Shown one piece after another: positions 55,274 to 63,050 of a stretch of DNA of 64,000 bases. The DNA lies in the NCBI RefSeq assembly GCF_023337795.1, contig NZ_JALIRS010000010.1, positions 117,595-181,594 of the forward strand. The letters run 5' to 3'. The stretch's first letter is position 1; each line of letters opens with the position of its first letter. The DNA comes from Lysinibacillus sp. BPa_S21. Its GTDB lineage: Bacteria; Bacillota; Bacilli; Bacillales_A; Planococcaceae. Both the position numbers and the translations under genes were made by a program. The notes beneath the pieces are model-generated. The model ran no database searches and was not told the origin of the DNA. It worked only from the letters and a program-made list of their open reading frames with translations.

Positions 55274-56067
55274 TGGAGAAAATGATATTTGGTCGGTTCC
55301 TTCCAGGGAATTCTCCAGTTCATAAGCTCGATCCACGATCCAAGCTTATATTTGTGTTTGCATTCATTATTATTGTATTTTTAGCAAACAACACAGTAAC
55401 ATATGCCTTGCTATTAGCTTTTACTTTACTCATTGTGCTAATCTCGAAGATTCGTCTATATTTTTTAATTAATGGTCTAAAGCCAGTCATTTTTTTAATG
55501 GCATTTACCTTCTTAATTCATATATTTATGACGAAAGAAGGGGCCGTAGTATTTGAGTGGAAGTTTATTACTATTTATGAAGAAGGAATCCGACAAGGGA
55601 TCTTTATTTCGATACGTTTTCTAGTTTTAGTGTTTATGACATCTATTTTAACTCTTACAACATCACCGATTTCCATTACGGATGGCATTGAAGTACTTCT
55701 AAATCCATTAAAGGCGATAAAAGTGCCAGTACATGAACTAGCCTTGATGATGTCTATTTCATTGCGCTTTATTCCAACGTTAATGGATGAAACAGATAAA
55801 ATTATGAAAGCACAAATGGCACGAGGTTCGGACTTATCTTCTGGACCAATAAAGGATCGTATTAAAGCGGTTGTGCCATTACTGGTACCTCTCTTTGTAA
55901 GTGCTTTTAAACGAGCCGAGGATTTAGCAACAGCTATGGAAGTAAGAGGCTACCGTGGAGGCGAAGGGCGTACGAGATATCGTAAGCTAAAGTGGGATAT
56001 GAGTGATACGTTCTCACTTGTGTTATTAGTAGCAATGGCCGTTTTACTATTCTTCTATAGAAGTTAA
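55270..56067 (+). CDS. ecfT: Energy-coupling factor transporter transmembrane protein EcfT
   Basis: 265 aa with several membrane helices and two cytoplasmic coupling helices marked by Ala-Arg-Gly motifs (AQMARGSD and VRGYRGG), which dock on EcfA1/A2. Starts ATG-ATG at the ecfA2 stop, as in B. subtilis YbaF (MMxxM). Confidence 0.95.
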   Translation: MMEKMIFGRFLPGNSPVHKLDPRSKLIFVFAFIIIVFLANNTVTYALLLAFTLLIVLISKIRLYFLINGLKPVIFLMAFTFLIHIFMTKEGAVVFEWKFITIYEEGIRQGIFISIRFLVLVFMTSILTLTTSPISITDGIEVLLNPLKAIKVPVHELALMMSISLRFIPTLMDETDKIMKAQMARGSDLSSGPIKDRIKAVVPLLVPLFVSAFKRAEDLATAMEVRGYRGGEGRTRYRKLKWDMSDTFSLVLLVAMAVLLFFYRS

Positions 56068-56081
56068 AAGGAGTAAGCTTG

Positions 56082-56822
56082 ATGCGACGATTAAAAGCAA
56101 TTATAAGTTATGATGGAACGCAATTTTCTGGCTATCAAGTGCAGCCTGGAGAGCGCACAGTACAAGCAGAGATTGAGCGTGTTCTAGCCATTATGCATAA
56201 AGGGGAAAAGGTAAAGGTGACAGCTAGTGGACGTACAGATGCAAGAGTACATGCTACCGGTCAAACATTGCATTTTGATTCACCACTTGCGATTCCCGTA
56301 GATAAATATATGAAGGCATTAAATGTTCAACTGCCAAGAGATATTCGGGTAATGTCAATAGAAGAAGTAGCAGATGATTTTCATGCGCGCTACAGTGTAA
56401 CAGGAAAGCGGTATAGATATAAATGGTCATGTGAGCCTGTACAGAGTCCGTTTAGTAGACATTACACTGTTGAGACTAATGGTGTGAAACCAAATGTTGA
56501 GGCAATGCAGGAGGCGGCAAAGGCTATAATTGGTACACATGATTTTTCATGTTTTTGTGCAGCCAATACAAGTGTCAAAGATAAGGTCCGCACAGTGACT
56601 ACCCTACAATTCGAATGGCATGGTGAGGAGCTACATATGGTGATTGAAGGAACTGGCTTCTTATACAATATGGTTCGTATTATCGCAGGCACACTCTGGG
56701 AAGTGGGTATAGGACGTCGTGACATAGAGAACGTGGAGTTAGTCGTTCAATCTATGAATCGTGATAAGGCGGGAAAAACTGCACCTCCGCAAGGTCTATA
56801 TCTTGAGAAAGTCTTCTATTAA
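56082..56822 (+). CDS. truA: tRNA pseudouridine(38-40) synthase TruA
   Basis: 246 aa. The catalytic aspartate is in ASGRTDARVHATGQ (about residue 52), and GTGFLYNMVRII is the C-terminal signature. ATG 56082 lies 8 nt after AAAAGGAG; the in-frame TTG just before it is unlikely. The order ecfT-truA-rplM is conserved, but 488 bp with a repeat now separate truA from rplM. Confidence 0.96.
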   Translation: MRRLKAIISYDGTQFSGYQVQPGERTVQAEIERVLAIMHKGEKVKVTASGRTDARVHATGQTLHFDSPLAIPVDKYMKALNVQLPRDIRVMSIEEVADDFHARYSVTGKRYRYKWSCEPVQSPFSRHYTVETNGVKPNVEAMQEAAKAIIGTHDFSCFCAANTSVKDKVRTVTTLQFEWHGEELHMVIEGTGFLYNMVRIIAGTLWEVGIGRRDIENVELVVQSMNRDKAGKTAPPQGLYLEKVFY

Positions 56823-56884
56823 CCCGTCATCTGAGGTGACATTTGTTAAAACGTATAAAATTTATATAAGTTGATTGGAGTAGA

Positions 56885-57044
56885 GACTGGGCGACTCCTT
56901 GGGGATCAGCGTCACAGATGATACCCTGCAGCGAAGCGAAGCGGCTCATCGGACGCCCCCAGGAAGCTTTGCTCTGTGCGAAAGCGAAGCGACAGCAACA
57001 AAGCGACCAGTCGGAACGGAAATCAACCCACGTTATGGTGATGA
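56885..57044. repeat. Large GC-rich dispersed repeat with terminal inverted ends
   Basis: Inner ends GACTGGGCG (56885) and CGACCAGTC (57004) are complementary (one G-U). It contains GCGAAGCGAAGCGG and GCGAAAGCGAAGCGACAGC, and ends ACGGAAATCAACCCACGTTATGG split with TGAT. Parts recur at 32167, 38341 and 7350. It is more GC-rich than its surroundings, and I see no open frame. Confidence 0.7.
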
Positions 57045-57180
57045 TCCTTTTTAACTGGCGAATGCTATAGAAATCTTGACACGAAATATCATTATATTTT
57101 TAAAAATGAAGGCTAAAAGAAGCCCTAATTTAACCAATCAAGGAATCTGAACAACTTCTCCAGGTGTTTATTGAAATTGC

Positions 57181-57209
57181 TTGACTTTAAAAGTCATTCA
57201 TTATATGAT
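57181..57209 (+). promoter_or_regulatory. Sigma-A promoter of rplM-rpsI
   Basis: TTGACT (57181), 17-bp spacer, TATGAT (57204). A second, weaker TTGACA-17-TTTAAA lies at 57076-57104. Confidence 0.75.
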
Positions 57210-57211
57210 AA

Positions 57212-57310
57212 CAGATGGTATTTTCATTACCACCACAAATAAGCCCCGAAAACTTATAGTGTAGTTTAATGAAAAATAACGGTAATCGAATCGATTAGGA
57301 GGATATATAC
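57212..57310 (+). promoter_or_regulatory. Probable L13 leader RNA
   Basis: The 5' UTR contains ACCACAAATAAGCCCCGAAA and CTTATAGTGTAG (57231-57266), which resembles the L13-responsive leader of Bacillales as I remember it. A covariance-model match was not run. Confidence 0.6.
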
Positions 57311-57748
57311 ATGCGTACAACATTCATGGCTAAAGGTCACGAAGTAGACCGTAAATGGCTAGTAGTTGATGCAGAAGGCCAAACTCTTGGACGTTTAGCT
57401 TCTGAAGTAGCTGCTATCTTACGTGGTAAACATAAACCAACATTCACACCAAACGTTGACACAGGTGATCACGTAATCATCATCAACGCTGACAAAATCC
57501 ATTTAACTGGTAACAAATTAGAGGGTAAACTTTACCGTCACCATACTCAATTTGCGGGTGGTTTAAAAACTCGTACTGCTGGTGAAATGCTAGACAAGTA
57601 CCCAACAAGAATGATCGAATTAGCAGTTAAAGGAATGCTTCCTAAAAACTCTTTAGGTCGCAAAATGTTCACTAAACTTAACGTTTACACTGGAACAGAG
57701 CATCCACATGCTGCACAAAAACCAGAAGCATACGAGCTTCGCGGATAA
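57311..57748 (+). CDS. rplM: Ribosomal protein uL13
   Basis: 145 aa early 50S assembly protein. [16 protein letters not shown] and [18 protein letters not shown] are diagnostic. Start ATG 57311 (MRTTFMAKG) with TAGGAGGAT upstream. Paired with rpsI. Confidence 0.97.
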   Translation: MRTTFMAKGHEVDRKWLVVDAEGQTLGRLASEVAAILRGKHKPTFTPNVDTGDHVIIINADKIHLTGNKLEGKLYRHHTQFAGGLKTRTAGEMLDKYPTRMIELAVKGMLPKNSLGRKMFTKLNVYTGTEHPHAAQKPEAYELRG

Positions 57749-57773
57749 TATAAATTAAGAGGAGGATATTACT

Positions 57774-58166
57774 TTGGCACAAGTTCAATACATCGGCACT
57801 GGTCGCCGTAAAAGCTCTGTAGCTCGTGTACGTTTAGTACCAGGTACAGGTAAAATTGTTATCAACAAACGTGAAATCGAAGAATACGTACCATTCGCTG
57901 CATTACGTGAAGTAATTAAGCAACCATTAGTAGCTACTGAAACTACAGGAAGCTACGATATCCACGTAAACGTTAACGGTGGTGGATACACTGGTCAAGC
58001 TGGAGCAGTACGTCACGGTATCGCTCGTGCTCTACTTCAAGTAGACCCTGATTTCCGTGCTGCATTAAAATCTGCTGGATTACTTACTCGTGATTCACGC
58101 ATGAAAGAACGTAAAAAACCAGGTCTACGCGGCGCTCGTCGTGCACCTCAGTTCTCAAAACGTTAA
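57774..58166 (+). CDS. rpsI: Ribosomal protein uS9
   Basis: 130 aa; the C-terminal tail ([12 protein letters not shown]) reaches the P site. TTG start (57774) with AGAGGAGG 8-10 nt upstream, giving [13 protein letters not shown]. Confidence 0.97.
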   Translation: MAQVQYIGTGRRKSSVARVRLVPGTGKIVINKREIEEYVPFAALREVIKQPLVATETTGSYDIHVNVNGGGYTGQAGAVRHGIARALLQVDPDFRAALKSAGLLTRDSRMKERKKPGLRGARRAPQFSKR

Positions 58167-58189
58167 TATCGTTGTTATATCAACGTTTC

Positions 58190-58227
58190 AAACCCTTTCT
58201 CGAATTTTCGAGAAAGGGTTTTTTTGT
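58190..58227 (+). terminator. Strong terminator after rpsI
   Basis: AAACCCTTTCTCG pairs perfectly with CGAGAAAGGGTTT around AATTTT-type loop, followed by a run of T. Confidence 0.93.
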
Positions 58228-58366
58228 GGAAAATGCTGCGCTTTGGTTCTTTAAACTTACGAGCACAGTTTTGTCTGGAATATTAATAGCCATTGAGATG
58301 TGTATTTTAGATAGAAATGGCTGATACTATTTTTAGGTTGTTTATTCTGAAAATGGAGGTCAATAG

Positions 58367-59317
58367 ATGAAAAAGCTATTAATATTATCAGTTGCAGCAA
58401 TGGCACTTCTTGGTGCATGTCAAAATAAAACTGACGTGAAAAAAACCGAGGAAGTAAGAACAGGAAATACGGCAGCTCAAAGACAGGTAGAAATAACAGA
58501 CGGTCAAGCGAATGCCAAAATTCTTAGTAGTACAGACTGGCAAGCCACAAAAGTTTACGATAAAAATAATAAAGATTTAACTGCAGAAAATTCAAATTTA
58601 CTTGGTCTTGCGAAATATGACGCTGATTCAGGTCGCTATGAATTCTTCGATCCAAATACAGCTGGAAGCCTCGACGATAAAGGAATTTTCTTTATTACAA
58701 ATGACGGAAAGCGTAGAATATTGATCTCAGAAACGAAAAATTACCAAGAAATTGTGGATATTACTAAGCTAACGAATGCAAGGTTCACTTATAAACGGAT
58801 GGGGAAAGATGCAAACGGTCACGATGTAGAAGTATTCGTTGAGCATACTCCTTATAAGGAAAGACACCTAACATTTACAGCACCAGATAAAACTTTAAAT
58901 CATTCTACAGGCTCTATTGTTAAGGACATAGATGGAGATAATATTTTAGCTGATACGCTGTGGCAAGGGACAGTTGTATTAGATATCAACAAAAATGATG
59001 TAACAAAATATAATACAAATTTTATTAGCATTGCAAAATATGATGCTAATACGAATAGATATGAATTTTTCAGTCCTGAAACAGGTAAAAGCCGCGGTGA
59101 CTATGGTTACTTCAATGTGATCGATGGAAATAAATTAAGAGCTCATGTTTCTATTGGCGAAAATAAATATGGGGCTGTGCTCGAAATTACTGAGTTAAAT
59201 AATAAGAAATTCACGTATATAAGAACTGGTAAAGATAAAGATGGTAAGGACATACCAATATTCGTTGAGCATGAACCTTATACGGGTAAGTTTAAACCAG
59301 AATTTACACTCAAATAA
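58367..59317 (+). CDS. Lipoprotein with two tandem copies of a DUF4822-like domain
   Basis: 316 aa. Signal peptide with lipobox LLGAC (lipidated Cys18). Two homologous halves, about 50-165 and 190-310, share LAKYDA…RYEFF, ITxLNNxxFTY, MGKD/TGKDxDGxD and FVEHxPY. I believe the domain is DUF4822, of unknown function, seen in secreted proteins of Bacillales and lactic bacteria; this was not searched. GGAGG lies 8 nt upstream. In B. subtilis the rpsI-cwlD gap holds the unrelated ybaJ. It probably acts outside the membrane; the role is unknown. Confidence 0.85.
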   Translation: MKKLLILSVAAMALLGACQNKTDVKKTEEVRTGNTAAQRQVEITDGQANAKILSSTDWQATKVYDKNNKDLTAENSNLLGLAKYDADSGRYEFFDPNTAGSLDDKGIFFITNDGKRRILISETKNYQEIVDITKLTNARFTYKRMGKDANGHDVEVFVEHTPYKERHLTFTAPDKTLNHSTGSIVKDIDGDNILADTLWQGTVVLDINKNDVTKYNTNFISIAKYDANTNRYEFFSPETGKSRGDYGYFNVIDGNKLRAHVSIGENKYGAVLEITELNNKKFTYIRTGKDKDGKDIPIFVEHEPYTGKFKPEFTLK

Positions 59318-59349
59318 ATGGATCAATGCCATAGGAATATCTTTTAGGG

Positions 59350-59434
59350 CTCTCACTTGTAATTCTCGCAGCTACTGAGAGAAGTTACAGTCTCGAACAC
59401 AATTATGTCGAGGTGTAAAGTGAGAGTTTTTTTT
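59350..59434 (+). terminator. Three-way-junction terminator
   Basis: P1 CTCTCACTT/AAGTGAGAG (59350-59358 with 59418-59426) is followed by eight T. Inside it lie P2, GTAATTCTC with GAGAGAAGTTAC (one bulge), and P3, CTCGA/TCGAG around ACACAATTATG. The P3 sequence resembles the ends of repeats at 15176 and 62982. Confidence 0.75.
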
Positions 59435-59442
59435 ACTTTCTG

Positions 59443-59472
59443 GCATAGTTTAATCACTAACTTCGTACACTA
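59443..59472 (+). promoter_or_regulatory. Candidate sigma-G promoter of cwlD
   Basis: GCATA, 18-bp spacer, TACACTA, compared with the sigma-G consensus GNATR-18-CATNNTA (5 of 5 and about 5 of 7 positions). It suits a gene needed for spore cortex modification. Confidence 0.45.
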
Positions 59473-59496
59473 AATGTAAAAGGGTGGTGGATATGG

Positions 59497-60210
59497 GTGA
59501 AGCGCTGGCTTGCACTAGGAGTAATTATGCTAATGAGTATAGTGGTCGTGGCATATGAAACGAATGCTTCGAACCGAAACTTCTTCTTACCGGACCCACT
59601 TGGTGGCATAAAAATTGTCATTGATGCGGGGCACGGAGGTCAGGATGGAGGGGCTTCTAAGGGTGAAGTAATTGAAAAGGATATTACACTTGCAATTGCC
59701 CAGCATGTGGAGAAGCAATTGAAGAAAAAAGGCGCAAAAGTCGTGATGACGCGTACAAAAGATGGAGACGTTATCGATGAACATGCGTCATCAGAAAAGT
59801 TTGGAACATTGAGAGAGCGCAAAAAGCAGGATATCTTTTTAAGAAAAGACATTGTAGAAAAAGAAAAACCGGATATTTTTATTACCATTCATGCAAATGC
59901 CATTCCTGAAACAAAATGGCGTGGGGCACAGGTGTTCTATCATCAAGAAGGACATGCTGAAAGTGAATTTTTAGCAAAGAGCATTCAAGATTCCATTCGC
60001 ACTAATTTGAAAAATACTGACAGGGAAGCAATGTCTATAAAACAAATATATTTACTGAAAAAAGCTGAGGTACCTGCTGCACTAGTAGAAACAGGGTTTA
60101 TAAGTAATGATGAGGAACGCGCACTTTTAACTGATAAGAAATACCAAGAAAAAATGGGAGACGCCATTGTTGAAGGTATAGAAGAGTATTTATTAGCTAA
60201 AATTGAATAG
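59497..60210 (+). CDS. cwlD: Germination-specific N-acetylmuramoyl-L-alanine amidase CwlD
   Basis: 237 aa. N-terminal signal/anchor helix (residues 3-22), then an Amidase_3 domain: DAGHGGQDGG (zinc His), EKDITL (zinc Glu), TIHANAI (zinc His) and VETGFISN (catalytic Glu). CwlD strips side peptides so that muramic-delta-lactam, the germination mark of spore cortex, can form. GTG start with AGGGTGGTGG upstream. The order rpsI-(x)-cwlD-salA-gerD-kbaA matches B. subtilis and indicates a spore former. Confidence 0.94.
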   Translation: MKRWLALGVIMLMSIVVVAYETNASNRNFFLPDPLGGIKIVIDAGHGGQDGGASKGEVIEKDITLAIAQHVEKQLKKKGAKVVMTRTKDGDVIDEHASSEKFGTLRERKKQDIFLRKDIVEKEKPDIFITIHANAIPETKWRGAQVFYHQEGHAESEFLAKSIQDSIRTNLKNTDREAMSIKQIYLLKKAEVPAALVETGFISNDEERALLTDKKYQEKMGDAIVEGIEEYLLAKIE

Positions 60211-60281
60211 AGCAACAACACAACGTAAATCAACTCATTATGATATACTAACATTGAGATAATATAAGGGGAGTGTTCGTC

Positions 60282-61337
60282 GTGATAACTGAACAACAAG
60301 TACGAGAAATACTGGGACAACTACAAGATCCATTTTTACATAAATCATTTGCAGAAACAGACGGTATTACAAACGTAGCGATAAAAGAAGAGAAGAATCA
60401 TGTCAGTGTAAAAATTGCGATTGCTAAAACAAATACACCTGAACAATTACAGCTACAAATGAAAATTGTTGAAGTTTTGAAAGAAGCCGGTGCAAATACA
60501 GTTGGTATTCGTTTCGAAGAGCTGTCAGCAGAAAAGCTACAGAGCTTCCGTGGCGTAGCAACTGAGGCTGAGGCACAAGATATTTTATCGCCATTGAGCA
60601 CAGTACAAGTTATTTCAATTGCCTCTGGAAAAGGCGGTGTAGGGAAATCTACAGTATCGGTTAACTTAGCTGTTGCATTAGCTCGCCTTGGCAAAAAAGT
60701 TGGCTTGGTTGATGCTGATATTTATGGGTTCAGTGTGCCTGATATGATGGGTGTTACTGATATGCCTAAAGTGGTAGACAATCGAATTTTCCCTGTGGAT
60801 CGTTTAGGAGTAAAGATGATTTCAATGGGCTTCTTTGTTGAAAATAACGCACCGATTGTATGGCGTGGACCAATGCTAGGTAAAGTGTTAGATCAGTTCT
60901 TCCGTGATGTAGAATGGGGCGAGTTAGACTATCTACTATTGGATTTACCACCAGGTACAGGTGACGTTGCATTGGATATTCACCAAATGCTTCCTTCATC
61001 TAAAGAAATTGTCGTAACAACACCACACCCAACGGCAGCGTTCGTTGCTGCTCGTGCAGGTGCAATGGCTTTACAAACAGATCATGAAATTTTAGGTGTT
61101 ATTGAAAACATGGCATGGTATGAATCGAAATCAGGTGACCGTGAATTCGTATTCGGTCAAGGTGGAGGACCTAAGTTAGCGGAAGAGCTACGTACAGAAC
61201 TACTTGGACAAATTCCTCTTGGTCAACCTGACTGGTCAGAAGAAGATTTTGCACCTTCTGTTTATGCTGAAAAACACACAACAGGACAAACATATTTAGA
61301 CATCGCGACGAAAATCATCAGTAAATTGAATAAATAA
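60282..61337 (+). CDS. salA: Mrp/NBP35-family ATPase SalA
   Basis: 351 aa (B. subtilis SalA 352). An N-terminal MIP18-like domain (residues 1-90) is followed by a P-loop ATPase with ASGKGGVGKST (about 113) and DADIYGFSVPDMMG. In B. subtilis SalA indirectly activates exoprotease genes by repressing scoC; homologues are iron-sulfur carriers. GTG 60282 has AAGGGGAG 9 nt upstream; GTG 60273 abuts that site. Confidence 0.93.
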   Translation: MITEQQVREILGQLQDPFLHKSFAETDGITNVAIKEEKNHVSVKIAIAKTNTPEQLQLQMKIVEVLKEAGANTVGIRFEELSAEKLQSFRGVATEAEAQDILSPLSTVQVISIASGKGGVGKSTVSVNLAVALARLGKKVGLVDADIYGFSVPDMMGVTDMPKVVDNRIFPVDRLGVKMISMGFFVENNAPIVWRGPMLGKVLDQFFRDVEWGELDYLLLDLPPGTGDVALDIHQMLPSSKEIVVTTPHPTAAFVAARAGAMALQTDHEILGVIENMAWYESKSGDREFVFGQGGGPKLAEELRTELLGQIPLGQPDWSEEDFAPSVYAEKHTTGQTYLDIATKIISKLNK

Positions 61338-61339
61338 TG

Positions 61340-61379
61340 AAAACGGATTTCCTCAAACAATGGAGGAAATCCGTTTTTA
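61340..61379. terminator. Bidirectional terminator between salA and gerD
   Basis: Perfect stem AAAACGGATTTCCTC/GAGGAAATCCGTTTT with T-runs on both strands, between convergent genes. Confidence 0.93.
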
Positions 61380-61381
61380 CA

Positions 61382-61981
61382 TTACTGAGTACCTTTTTGC
61401 TCATTACCTGTCTCACCACCGCCAGCTTCTTTTTTACCACCGCCAGCCTTACCTGTCTCGCCACCGCTCTTCTTAATAAGCTCCTGCCATTTCGTTTGCA
61501 TAAGCGGACTTTCAATCGTCTCCTTGACGACTTCCTCCATTTGTTTTCTCATATTGGAGGATTTTAGAATAGTCTCTAATTGCTTTTGCATATCTGGTTG
61601 ACCAAAGAAAGCCTCCATATCTTTTTGGAAAGTGGGGTCTTTTATTAATTCCTTCATAATATCCTGTTGTTGCTTTTGCATACTTTTAGCAATGGTTTCC
61701 TTAAATTTTGGATCTTCAAAAGTTTTCTTCCAAAAGTCTTCTGCTTCTTTGGAAAGCAAGGTAGCCTCAGTAGCCTTTTTCACTTCATCATGTTCCAAAA
61801 CTAATAATTCACGGAAACTTGGGTCCTCTAAAAGCTTTCGCAACGCCTTTTTACCATCCTCAGTTTGTAAAGAGTCGATCATTATTTTTTTTATTTCTTC
61901 ATAGGACATGGTAGAAGCTTTTTCTTGTGAACAGGCAGAAAGAAACACCATTAGAATTAGTAGTAAGAAGATTTTTCGCAT
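61382..61981 (-). CDS. gerD: Spore germination lipoprotein GerD
   Basis: 199 aa from ATG (61981); an in-frame TTG lies one codon earlier. Signal peptide with lipobox LSAC (Cys17). A helical core with TEDGKKALRKLLEDPSF, FWKKTFEDPKF and DPxFQKDM repeats matches GerD, the inner-membrane scaffold for germinosome clustering. The C-terminus is a Gly/Glu/Lys-rich tail, as in GerD. AAAGGA precedes the start. CATCATA (- strand, 62038-62032) fits a sigma-G -10, but the -35 is poor. It is transcribed opposite to its neighbours, as in B. subtilis. Confidence 0.93.
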   Translation of the reverse strand: MRKIFLLLILMVFLSACSQEKASTMSYEEIKKIMIDSLQTEDGKKALRKLLEDPSFRELLVLEHDEVKKATEATLLSKEAEDFWKKTFEDPKFKETIAKSMQKQQQDIMKELIKDPTFQKDMEAFFGQPDMQKQLETILKSSNMRKQMEEVVKETIESPLMQTKWQELIKKSGGETGKAGGGKKEAGGGETGNEQKGTQ

Positions 61982-62071
61982 CAATAATCAGTCCTTTCTA
62001 TAGATAGACTCTTTCAATTATTGTTCACATTTATGATGACTTTATGTATTGGTTAGGATGAGAAATAGCTT

Positions 62072-62093
62072 TTTTAACAATGCATTGTTAAAA
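62072..62093. promoter_or_regulatory. Perfect 22-bp palindrome between gerD and kbaA
   Basis: Half-site TTTTAACAATG followed by its exact complement. It overlaps a TAAAAT -10-like hexamer (62089) for kbaA and lies 91 bp before gerD, so it could be a dyad operator serving one or both genes. Confidence 0.6.
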
Positions 62094-62133
62094 TAAGTAC
62101 AGATATACATAAGAAATTGGGGGACTTTTAGTT

Positions 62134-62808
62134 GTGACGATACGAAATTGGGCAAAGTTTTTCTTCTTTGCAATGCTCGTTGGTGGCGCAGTCAACGGAA
62201 TTTGCAGTTTATTTATTCGATGGGATTTCTTCCAACCATATATAACAAACGGTCACTGGGGTGAATTTTTGGCTGGGCTTTTATGGATGGTTTTCTTAGG
62301 GTTTACAATGAGTGTTATTGCACAAGCGGGCTTTTTTGCTTATTTAACAATCCATCAAGTGGGGGTTAATATTTTTAGAACACTTACATTATGGAATTGG
62401 GTACAGCTAGTATTAATTGCTATTACTATTTTCGATATTATATTTTTCCGATTTATTCCAGGTGTAAAAGATGGTCAAAGTTGGGTATTCTATAGTGTTT
62501 TGTTAATTTCATTAATATTCAGTGCAATAGTAACGGCTATTCAAAAAGTAAAATTAACAGGAAAAAAACATGTTTTCATTTCGGCATTATTTTTTATGAT
62601 TGTTGTTACTTCGCTAGAATGGACAATTGCATTAATGGGTCGCGATGAAAACATTAACGAGTATGTTGCACTATTACTATTCCCACTACTCGCTGTAAAT
62701 GCTTATCAATTATTAGTATTACCAAAATATAATGCAAAATCCGAAGAAGATCGTCAAAGATTAGAAGCACGTCGCAAAGCTCGTCGTGAACAAGCTAAAA
62801 ACGCATAA
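62134..62808 (+). CDS. kbaA: KinB-signalling pathway activator KbaA
   Basis: 224 aa (B. subtilis 198), with six hydrophobic segments and a basic, Arg/Glu-rich C-terminal tail (about 200-224). KbaA is needed for sporulation phosphorelay signalling through the membrane kinase KinB. GTG start with GGGGGA 9 nt upstream. Assignment rests on similarity plus position next to gerD. Confidence 0.88.
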   Translation: MTIRNWAKFFFFAMLVGGAVNGICSLFIRWDFFQPYITNGHWGEFLAGLLWMVFLGFTMSVIAQAGFFAYLTIHQVGVNIFRTLTLWNWVQLVLIAITIFDIIFFRFIPGVKDGQSWVFYSVLLISLIFSAIVTAIQKVKLTGKKHVFISALFFMIVVTSLEWTIALMGRDENINEYVALLLFPLLAVNAYQLLVLPKYNAKSEEDRQRLEARRKARREQAKNA

Positions 62809-62811
62809 TAA

Positions 62812-63005
62812 TTTAACTTCTTTTAGCAAAAGAATCCCACCTCTATAGTGTGAGATGAATGCGGATTTAAGTTACTTTTCAGCGGGTGTTCAAACATCCG
62901 CTAAAAGAAGTTAAAGCCTCCGGCGGATGTCACGGAATCGGAAAGGAGTACTTTGTGCAAGCACAAAGCCGTTTCCGGACGCAATTATGCCGAGGCATAA
63001 TTGAT
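62812..63005. repeat. Composite structured repeat after kbaA
   Basis: Four nested or adjacent hairpins: TTTAACTTCTTTTAGC (62812) with its perfect complement (62900-62915); AGCGGGTGT/ACATCCGCT (62881-62902); CTTTGTGC/GCACAAAG (62951-62968) flanked by GGAAA/TTTCC; CAATTATGCC/GGCATAATTG (62982-63003). Pieces recur at 15115 and 59396. Confidence 0.75.
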
Positions 63006-63050
63006 AAAAAGAAGTTGCCTCTGTAACACGTTGGAGGCAACTTCTTTTTT
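63006..63050. terminator. Bidirectional terminator between kbaA and the following - strand gene
   Basis: AAAAAGAAGTTGCCTC/GAGGCAACTTCTTTTTT stem with a 12-nt loop. The stop codon of the - strand gene overlaps its right end. Confidence 0.92.
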
